Source: Willaertia magna
Taxonomy: Eukaryota > Heterolobosea > Eutetramitea > Acrasida > Naegleriidae
Assembly: GCA_902984215.1 (NCBI GenBank)
Contig: CADWAF010000214.1
Coordinates: forward strand, 1 to 30,832
Direction: 5' to 3'
Length of the DNA stretch: 30,832 nt
Part shown: positions 7,924 through 15,405 of the stretch, piece after piece
Position numbering within the stretch: the stretch's first letter is position 1
Layout of the letters: every line of letters starts with the position of its first letter
Translations under genes and position numbers: made by a program
The notes under the pieces: model-generated
The model's database searches: none
What the model saw: the letters and a program-made list of their open reading frames with translations, nothing else
What the model was told of the DNA's origin: nothing

Positions 7924-9004
7924 CGTGAACTTCCTTTATGTATATTTGGCTTGTTTTTACTTTTAAATATTTTATAATTCTTCTATTGTTTATTACATTT
8001 ATTTTGAGTTGACTAAATTAAAAAATCTTTAATATTAAATAATTCTATTAAGTCTACTTTAATTAATTTAAATATTTTATAGTATTCATTAATTATATAA
8101 TTTTTAAATACTGAAATTAAAATATTGTTAAAAAAATTATATAAATTTTTCTACTAAAAACTCAAAGATAAATCAATATAAATTAAATAACATCTATTAA
8201 AAAATTCATTTTATAAATCTTTTAGAATGTGTGTAAATTATTTTTTTTTTATTTTATCTTTATTATCTATATTTAGTAATTTATAAGTTTGATATTATTA
8301 ATTATAAATAAAAATTATTAAATTTTAAACAAAAATTAATTAATTTTATTAATACAAATATTAAATATTTATTTCTAGTTAATTATTTAAATATTTTAAA
8401 TAAAATTTAAATAAAAAAACTCAATTACAAAACTAATTTATATCTTTTATATTCTTTCTCAATTTTTTAAATAAAAATAATAAAAAAATACTAATGGAGA
8501 CATTGATAAAGAATTAGGTTTGAATGATTAAATTGAATTTAAATATTATTTTTATATTTGTATAAAAGTTTATTTTAATAAAAAAATTTACTTTTTTTTT
8601 AATTTACATTTAATAATATTCATAAAATAATATTATTATTTTTTTAAAAATATTATAAAAATTTTAAATAAAAGAATTATAAAATTTATATTGAAATTTT
8701 ATTTTATAATTTAAAAATTTTTATTTTATAATTTAAATTATATTTATAAATTTACTAATAAAATTAATTTTTATTATTTTATAATTATTAATATTAAATA
8801 ATAAAAATTAATTAAATAACTATTCTAATAACAATTTGTACACAAAATATTAGAGTATTTATAAAGTAGAAAAAATTTGCTATATAATGAATTGTTAAAG
8901 ATTATATTAATGATAAAATATCTTTTATTTAATAGTTAAAATACTAAGTTTTTATCAAAAAGTTTTCTAAAAGTTCAAAAAATACAATTTAAATGAAGTT
9001 CACG
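7924..9004. mobile_element. AT-extreme non-coding island bounded by 10-bp terminal inverted repeats
   Basis: The block starts with CGTGAACTTC (7924-7933) and ends with its exact reverse complement GAAGTTCACG (8995-9004). The match continues imperfectly inward (14 of 15 positions). A hand count over 8041-8940 gives 78 G/C in 900 bases, about 9%; 8641-8820 has only about 4 in 180. No ORF of 60 codons or more lies inside. There is a 19-nt direct repeat (8697-8715 and 8719-8737). The layout resembles a non-autonomous terminal-inverted-repeat element, but I see no convincing target-site duplication and no transposase. A decayed insertion, an organellar or plasmid fragment, or an AT-rich chromosomal landmark are alternatives. 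Confidence 0.5.
8697..8737. repeat. 19-nt direct repeat inside AT island
   Basis: The same 19 bases (TTTTATTTTATAATTTAAA) occur at 8697-8715 and 8719-8737, separated by 3 bases. In DNA of this composition short matches arise easily, so the significance is limited. Confidence 0.5.
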
Positions 9005-9034
9005 CAAAAACAAGGTGTTTTGCTATATGGTCGA

Positions 9035-9085
9035 GCCTCCCTAGCTCAGTCGGTAGAGCGTTGGGCTCGAGCCCCATGGAAGGCG
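9035..9085 (+). pseudogene. tRNA-like relic lacking the anticodon arm
   Basis: The 51-nt sequence folds as acceptor 5' strand GCCTCCC (9035-9041), TA, D arm GCTC-AGTCGGTA-GAGC (9044-9059), one G, T arm TTGGG-CTCGAGC-CCCAT (9061-9077), then acceptor 3' strand GGAAGGC (9078-9084) and a discriminator. The acceptor has one mismatch and the T stem one. The D arm contains a perfect A-box (TAGCTCAGTCGG). A normal tRNA is about 73 nt, so the 22 missing bases equal one anticodon arm plus variable loop. The D arm and the left copy's T arm are Lys-like. It cannot decode, so it is called a pseudogene; a functional RNA polymerase III promoter relic is possible but the A and B boxes are unusually close. 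Confidence 0.7.
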
Positions 9086-9154
9086 AAAAGTATTTTTTGT
9101 TTTTTATTTCAGGAATTGCCAAGGTGAAGTTAATTGGAGATAAATTAGAAGAAT
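9062..9154. repeat. Right arm of ~100-bp imperfect inverted repeat
   Basis: This segment is the reverse-complement partner of 7818-7920. It runs from the T arm of the tRNA relic into the leader of the ABC ATPase gene and stops about 15 bp before that gene's ATG (9170). The presumed promoter and 5' UTR of the ABC gene therefore lie within or next to the repeat. Confidence 0.8.
9093..9105 (+). terminator. T-run RNA polymerase III-type terminator after tRNA relic
   Basis: Two runs of six T (9093-9098 and 9100-9105) follow the tRNA-like relic, as expected for a Pol III terminator. The inverted copy in the left arm keeps runs of six and five (7877-7882 and 7884-7888, A on the plus strand). It is inherited from the tRNA gene; current function is doubtful. 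Confidence 0.45.
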
Positions 9155-9169
9155 CAAAAACAACAAAAA

Positions 9170-10280
9170 ATGTCGGAAAACAAAGACAGTGAAGAAAGGA
9201 AACTAAAAGAAAAAGAAGTTACAGGTACGAAATATTTAACAATCACAATTTTAAATCATTCTTTTTAAAAAAGACTCTTTACCATTCCACAAAGAATTAG
9301 GAGAAGTTGTAGTTACATTAGTTAGTATATTTAAACATTACACTATTCCAGGACGTTCCGATCAAGTCAGAGCTTTAGAAGAAATAAATTTACATGACGA
9401 ATCTGAATTTTATGGAATTCGTCGAGGAGAATTTGTTATGATTAGAGGACCTTCTGGTAAGTATAACTTTTACAATTTTCATTAAAATTCTTGTTGTGTC
9501 ACTTTTAGGTGGTGGTAAAACTACAAGTAAGTATATACTTGGCGATTTATGAAAATAATCTTTTTCTTTATTATAATTTTAAAGTGTTAAATATTATTGG
9601 AACTATTGATAAACCTTCTGGAGGAACTTTAGAGATTTTAGGAGAACCAATTACATCAAAATCTTCTGATAATTATTTAGCTGATTTGAGATTAAGAAAA
9701 ATTGGATTTGTATTTCAAACTTTTAATTTAATCGCTACAATGAGTGGTAAGTTGACTAAACTATTTGAATATTAATTATTTAAATGTAATAGCGTTTGAA
9801 AATGTTGAATTACCAATGACTTTATTGGGTAAATTAGATAGAAAGGAAAGAAGGAAAAGAGCTAAAGAATTATTGAAATTGGTTGGTTTGGAAGATCGTA
9901 TGAATCACCTTCCTAGTGAATTATCTGGAGGTGAACAACAAAGAGTTACTATTGCTAGAGCTTTAGCTAATGAACCTGGTATGTTGAGTTCATTAACTTA
10001 CTTTTAATTTATTTTAAATTAATATTTAGAAATTTTATTATTGGATGAACCTACTGGTGATTTAGATACTAAAAACACAGTAGAAGTAATGGATTTATTA
10101 TTAAGAATAAATTTAAATAGAAAATGTACAATGATTATGGTTACCCATAATCCTGACATTGAATGTTATGCAGATAGAATTTTATATGTTAGTGATGGTA
10201 GATTTGTAGAACAAGCACTAAACGAAATTCAAATTCCTTTAATTTATGAAAATTACAGTCACTATTTAAAGAGTAAATAA
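9170..10280 (+). CDS. ABC transporter ATPase subunit, MacB/LolD-like
   Basis: Six exons: 9170-9224, 9274-9456, 9509-9526, 9585-9746, 9793-9978 and 10030-10280, giving 284 residues with no frame break. The introns (46-58 nt) are GT-AG and all in phase 1. Walker A is GPSGGGKTT (77-85), encoded partly by an 18-nt micro-exon. The Q-loop is FVFQTFNLI (Gln130), the signature LSGGEQQR (183-190), Walker B ILLLDEP (203-209), the D-loop GDLD and the H-loop His241 (VTH). This is a single nucleotide-binding domain with no membrane part. It is closest in motif style to bacterial MacB/LolD/FtsE ATPases; comparable soluble NBD proteins are grouped as ABCH in Dictyostelium, as I recall. The partner permease is not in this window. 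The ATG follows CAACAAAAAA, and its leader lies next to the inverted repeat. Confidence 0.9.
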
Positions 10281-10355
10281 GATGTGAGGTATTGACATTT
10301 TTGTAAAATATTTATTGTAAAGTTTATTTATTAAATTGAACTATTTTATTTCTAA

Positions 10356-12689
10356 TTACAGATATTCTAACTCTTTGTTTTGTAATTTGTATCTGCGATA
10401 CTTATCCATAGCTAGACCGTTCTTAATACTTAAGAATAAACTATCAAATAGATCCAGTTGACCGACCCCCTTATTTATCATTATTAAAGTGCTGTCTGAA
10501 TTACCACTTATATTAAGTGGATGCTTAGATTCCTCACCCTTTAAATAGGTGGAAATAATTTCGTCTTGTTTTTGTATTCTTTCATGGGATTTCATAGATC
10601 TATACTCTAGTACATCCTCAATGAATAATAAATTTTCTTCAGACTGTTCAATCCTCAGGAATTGTTTGAATTTTTCTCTTTCTTCCTTATCCATTAGTAA
10701 TCTATCAAACTCATTTGTTGGATCTAAAAGAGAATCTGATTTCTTAAGGGTGGAAAAGAGTATTGGCGATGAACTTCTAGCAACAACAACGTAGGCTACA
10801 CAATCCTCTTCATCATGAACAATTTTAGTTTTCACAATATAAATATCAAAATCTAACAGTTTTCTAAATTTTGTAGAGGCCTTCATGTGATGGCTAGAAC
10901 CTGTCATAAGCGATAATAATACTTGTTCTAGAGTATCATCACCAGTAATTTTCTCCTCTAATTCAGGGAAAACCCTAACCAGTTCTACACCCTGTGAACC
11001 TTGAATATCAACAGGTAAATAACTGAAATTTTCAAAGAAAGCAGCATTAGCGTGCACTATTTTGCCATTAGGTAAAACTGTTAAGACAACATCCTTAATA
11101 GAATTCATAATGGAAGAGGTTCTTTCCTCAACAATAGAAATTCTTCTCAATAATTCTTGTAAATAGGTTCTTTTTTCTGCGTCTCTTTCAAATAATAAAT
11201 CTATCTTTGTTAACATCTCGTTAATATCCACTTGCATTCTATCCAATTCATCTTCAGGAGAAAATAGTTTTGATTTAATATTAATTCTTAAACTTGTTTC
11301 ATTCGCATTTGTAATTTCTTGTATCCTAGAGGTCAACCTTAATATTCTACCTAAAACATTTATCTCAATAAATCCAATAATTACAACACTAGCAAACACA
11401 CAAACCCCCAATAGTAAAAATATAGCTATTAAAAGAGATTGTAATCCCAAATAATACACAGTTCTAGAGATATCAATTCTTACTATCATTAAGGGTTGAT
11501 TAAAAATATCATTTACCAATTGAAGAGCATAAATCCTAGGAGAATCAATGATAGCACCATTTGCCTTCCAACATTGACGTTGTTTGATAGAAGCATCATT
11601 GGATAATATTCCATAATGAAATACGTTATTATTTAACCAATCTGCATCAATTATAGAAACAATCGTTCCAGAAATATCTTTCACATCACTTGAAAAATCC
11701 TTACTAACTAAATCGTTTGTATCTGAAAGTAAATGTAGAGAAGTACATAATTGAGCACTATTTGCAACAGAGTTGACTGAATTATTTGTATAGTAACGTG
11801 CAAATAATAAAAAACCAGATATTGGAGAGTTGTCTGTCCAATCAGACACTATTAAAGGAGCTGTGCTTGCCATTAATAAATTATCATTTTCATCAACTAG
11901 CCAACCTCCTTTTCTTTCAGTAAGGTTATGAATAAAGAGTGGATGATCGATAGGAATAGTTTGAAATACACTAGGGATAGATTCACGAGCTTTTGAAATG
12001 GTTTTTGTATTAGAATTAAAAGATCTGGGTATGGCAAGGGAACCATTAGTGAAATAATAAACAATAAAATTAACATCCGAGCTGGTCATTATTGTCACTG
12101 GAAAGTTACTATCCATGTAAGCATCTATCTTTTCTTGAGTAGTATTTCCTACTGATAAGTTTGCCACTAAGTAGAAACTTTCATCCCAGATGCTGAAAGG
12201 GATCAAATTCTTTAGTACAAAAAGGTTAACAATCAACAGTTTCCCGTTATATTATATGTTAATCAACTTAAATTATATAATTCCTGTGAGATTACTTACC
12301 CTTAAATTGTTATTCAAATCATCATAAAGACTTTTCATCATTCTTCTTGCAGCATTGCTGACATCTTCTCTTTCAAGCTTTCCGAAGCTAACTGGTAGGA
12401 TAACACCTACAATAGCTGCAAAACCTAAAATCATACATGAGAATAGAATAATTAAAGTAAAAGTTGTTGAGGTTCTTAAACTTTTAAAACAAGAACAATT
12501 AAAACTCTGTTTCTTCTCTTCCGTTTCTTTCACTGGCTCATCACTGGGCAGTATATTATTTTTATTTCCTCCTATTATATTCTTTTCTTTTAAAACGGAA
12601 TCAATTCTTTGAACAAAGCGATCTTTATTTACATTATTCATTTCTATGCTCTTTTCAGAGCTTTTGTTATTAGTGAACTGTTGATCCAT
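10356..12689 (-). CDS. Transmembrane sensor with CHASE4-like, HAMP, PAS and RGS domains
   Basis: Two exons on the minus strand, 12689-12301 and 12192-10356, joined across a 108-nt GTAAGT...TTTCAG intron (phase 2), giving 741 residues. A cytoplasmic N-terminus is followed by TM1 (about 76-100), an extracellular region of about 275 residues resembling a CHASE4 sensor (DHPLFIHN, GGWLVDENDNLLMASTAPL), and TM2 (about 377-407). A HAMP-like linker (about 405-460), a PAS domain (about 488-605; VLTVLPNGKIVHANAAFFE) and a C-terminal RGS domain (about 620-741; FDRLLMDKEEREKFKQFLR, EENLLFIEDVLEY) follow. RGS domains accelerate GTP hydrolysis by G-alpha subunits, so the protein could link an external ligand to heterotrimeric G-protein signalling. 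The ligand is unknown. It converges on the ABC gene with 75 bp between stops. Confidence 0.85.
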
Positions 12690-12827
12690 TCTCTCAAAAC
12701 CTTTCAGTGCGTTTTTCTTTTATGAAACTTGGTGTCAGCTGTTACTAGCCAACGCCCCTAAAAATGGGAGAAATTTCAAACTACTTGGTCAATTTACAAT
12801 TTTATTTTGTCCTTGTTGTTGGTTCAT

Positions 12828-13930
12828 CTAAGGAAAATGATTAATTCGAAGAGCTAATTGTTTCTGAGGCGCACAAATAATTCCATGCTTTTCTAACATT
12901 TTGAATTCTGATCCTCCATATCTTTTAAATTGTTTAAATTGATTTAAAGTGTTTTCAATAAAGTTGTAGGGAGAAACATTAAAATCATGTCTTACTACAG
13001 CTTTTTCTGCAAATATAGTTTTAATTTCATATACTTCGAATGCTGTCACGCAAAAGTCTATGTCTTCAAATGAGGCATTAGGGAAGGAATTATCAAATTG
13101 TAGTTTATCCAATAGCTCACTAGAAAATGATAGATTGCAAGTTGGGCCATAAACTAATGTGTTTAGCTGTTTGAATTTCCTTCCATTAAGAGTTCCCAAG
13201 TAGTTGTGATACATATCAACGTAAGTATTCCCTAAAGAAACGGTCAACCCTGATGCTATTGATGGTTTGTTGTTTGAATTCATAAAGAGGTGTTCTTCAA
13301 CCCACTCCTTGCCAGGAACACAATCTAAATCAGTAAAGCAAATACACTTAATGTCGGTTTCTCCCTTAATAATCTTTGCCTCTCTAATTCCAATGTTTCT
13401 AGCTGATGTAGGTCCATTATTTTCTTTGCAATCAATTAAATATAAGTCAAATTCAAATTCAGATAAACCAATATTAGGAAGAGAAAAAGATTTTGATCCA
13501 TCATTAACAACAATAACGGCCTTTGGAACTTGCAAGTTTGATTTGACAAACAGCCTAGCAATCTTCTTAACCATTGTAAATGTTTTTCTTTTGAAATAAG
13601 GACAGGAATGATTACAACTACTGGCACTGAATTTTTTGTATTTCCCCCCTTCAAAATTAACTTTTCATAATTAATTTCTGGATTAGCTGCCTTAATTGTT
13701 GTTTCTCTTTTAATCTGTCCCCAACAATAACCTAATATTGCCACCATTCCAAAATACATTAAGCAGAGTTTATCAAACCAGTGTATTTGTAGTTTACAAA
13801 TAAACTTAAACAAATCTTGGACACTCTGAAATAATTGGTTGATTGATTTGATACTAGTTTTTAAAACTGCTGTCATTTTAATTCTTATTTTCAAACGGGT
13901 CAACCAAGACAAAAATATTTTATATGACAT
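12828..13930 (-). CDS. Family 2 glycosyltransferase with an apparent frameshift
   Basis: Two overlapping frames make one gene. The upstream frame (from ATG 13930) has a hydrophobic segment (about 52-72), then the GT2 start PVVVIIPV and WLRRLLGCLSNQT. The downstream frame continues with VPKAVIVVNDGS, the DXD-type motif FTDLDCVP, NNGPTSARNIGI, YGPTCNLSFS and FEDIDFC, all typical of GT2 enzymes that transfer sugars from nucleotide donors. The frame change lies near 13531-13540 and needs one extra base or two fewer; the GT-AG distance is far too small for an intron and no slippery heptamer is visible. It may be an assembly error, a recent pseudogene or an unusual recoding site. Met19 (13876) has a more A-rich start context. 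The acceptor and sugar are unknown. Confidence 0.65.
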
Positions 13931-14010
13931 TACGTACCTTTTAGAATTCTAAATTGATATAACTGTGAAAAATCAAATTAGTTTATTTCACAAGTAAAGT
14001 CAAATCACAT

Positions 14011-15091
14011 TCAAAGTTTTGATGTACGATTTGTATTCTCTTCGTTATTTGGTTTCCTTTTTGTAAACTTTTCCACACCTTTTTGAAATTCTTCACTTTG
14101 TAATGATTTCATTCCAAATAAATATTCATTTTGTAAATGTTCATTTAAATTATTATAAATATATTTCAATGTAGATAATCTATCGTTTCTCATACAATCT
14201 TGTGGGAATTGTGCCAATTGATTTGCTAGTTCAATGGCTTTTTGAAGAACATTTTCATCTGATTTAATTAATCTATTTACAAACCCAATTGAAAATGCTT
14301 CTTCACCACTAATTTCTCTTCCTGTTAAGATTAAATCCATCGCTCTAGACAATCCTATCAACGCAGGTAAACGTATGGTTCCACCATCAATCTTTACAAT
14401 AATGTTTATTGTAAAAAAAAGAAAAAACAAATTGACTTACCAATGGAACGCCAAATCTTCTACAAAAGATTCCAAACTTTGAATCTTCTTTACATACACG
14501 TAAATCACAAAAACAGGCAAGTTCCATCCCACCAGCAACTGCATATCCACTACCAATGGCAGCAATTACAGGTTTTGATAATTCCAATCTAGTTGGGCCC
14601 ATTGGACCAATATTCGTTTCACTTGGTGGTTCAACTAAGTTTAAAGCACCTTTAGAAATGTTTTTAAGATCGGCTCCAGAGCAAAATGTATTCTCTCCTC
14701 CGTAAAGAATAGCAACAGAATAATCATTATTCTTTTCAAAGTCAACTGTGAATGCGTTATATAATTCATCTGCCGTTTCTTTATCCACTGCGTTTTTAAC
14801 ATGTTCTCTGTTTAATTGGATAACTAAAACCTTTGGATTTGCTTCATAAACTAAAATATTTTTATAGATTTGGTTGGATGACATTTGTTTTGTTTCTTTT
14901 AAAGTTTGATCCGCTGTGCCGTTAAGCAAAGTACCACGATAAAATTTGTTTAGATGAGTAAATGTGTTAATTTTTAATAGTTGACAAGTAATAGTGGAAC
15001 GTTTGTGACTAATCTTTAAGCAGCTGATAAAAGGAATTTTATTGAACTTTGATAAAGTGTAATTGTTTGTAATTCCTTTAATTGCTTTCAT
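14011..15091 (-). CDS. Enoyl-CoA hydratase/isomerase (crotonase) family protein, probably mitochondrial
   Basis: Exons 15091-14441 and 14391-14011 join across a 49-nt intron (phase 0), giving 343 residues. The first 60 residues are basic with very few acids, as in a mitochondrial presequence; Met70 (MSSNQIYKN) could start a shorter form. Crotonase motifs are FCSGADLKN (136-144) and GYAVAGGMELA (182-192), which form the oxyanion hole. Glu190 matches the first catalytic Glu of rat enoyl-CoA hydratase. The second Glu position is Cys210, within FCRRFGVPLIDGGTIRLP, a signature I associate with a particular bacterial and eukaryotic crotonase subfamily. Classical hydration is therefore uncertain. 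The substrate is unknown. The splice is supported by an uninterrupted PLIDGG motif across it. Confidence 0.88.
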
Positions 15092-15405
15092 TATTTTTTA
15101 AATAAAAATTAAGTCCATTCGAATCAAAAATTGAAAACAATTTTCATTTCTTTCTTTGACTCTGTTTTCACTTTTATTGCAGTCATTAACGTTCTTTTTG
15201 GTACCATTCGACATCTGCTTTCTCTCTTTATGAGCACTGTAAAGCCTAAAGACATTACAAGGACTTCGCATTATTTCCTTTTGACAAAACAAAAAAAATT
15301 GTGTCTGAAAGCTTTCTTTAATTTTAGGAACCGACTTTAAGAAAGCATTGTTATTGATTCTTTACCGATTATATATACCTAGTTTTAAAACATTGTGTTT
15401 TGTGA
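15092..15405. promoter_or_regulatory. Divergent intergenic region, no gene seen
   Basis: About 314 bp lie between the starts of the crotonase gene (minus) and the phosphoethanolamine-transferase-like gene (plus). Two short overlapping ORFs on opposite strands look like chance. A TATATATA stretch (about 15370-15377) lies roughly 30 bp upstream of the plus-strand ATG, but in such AT-rich DNA it is weak evidence for a TATA box. Confidence 0.35.

Noticed and set aside
7924..9004. AT island read as a CRISPR array or retrotransposon with LTRs
   Set aside because: No regularly spaced direct repeats, no reverse transcriptase or integrase frame, and the terminal repeats are inverted rather than direct.
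7897..9085. Split or permuted functional tRNA made from both remnants
   Set aside because: The remnants are on opposite strands, neither contains an anticodon arm, and the right one already has its own 3' part, so they cannot be joined into one decoding tRNA.
13436..13604. Short intron explaining the glycosyltransferase frame change
   Set aside because: No GTAAGT-like donor and the available GT-AG distances are about 19-25 nt, well below the shortest intron seen here.
15098..15340. Two short overlapping ORFs between the crotonase and transferase genes
   Set aside because: Both strands are open only by chance in a divergent promoter region; composition is not coding-like.
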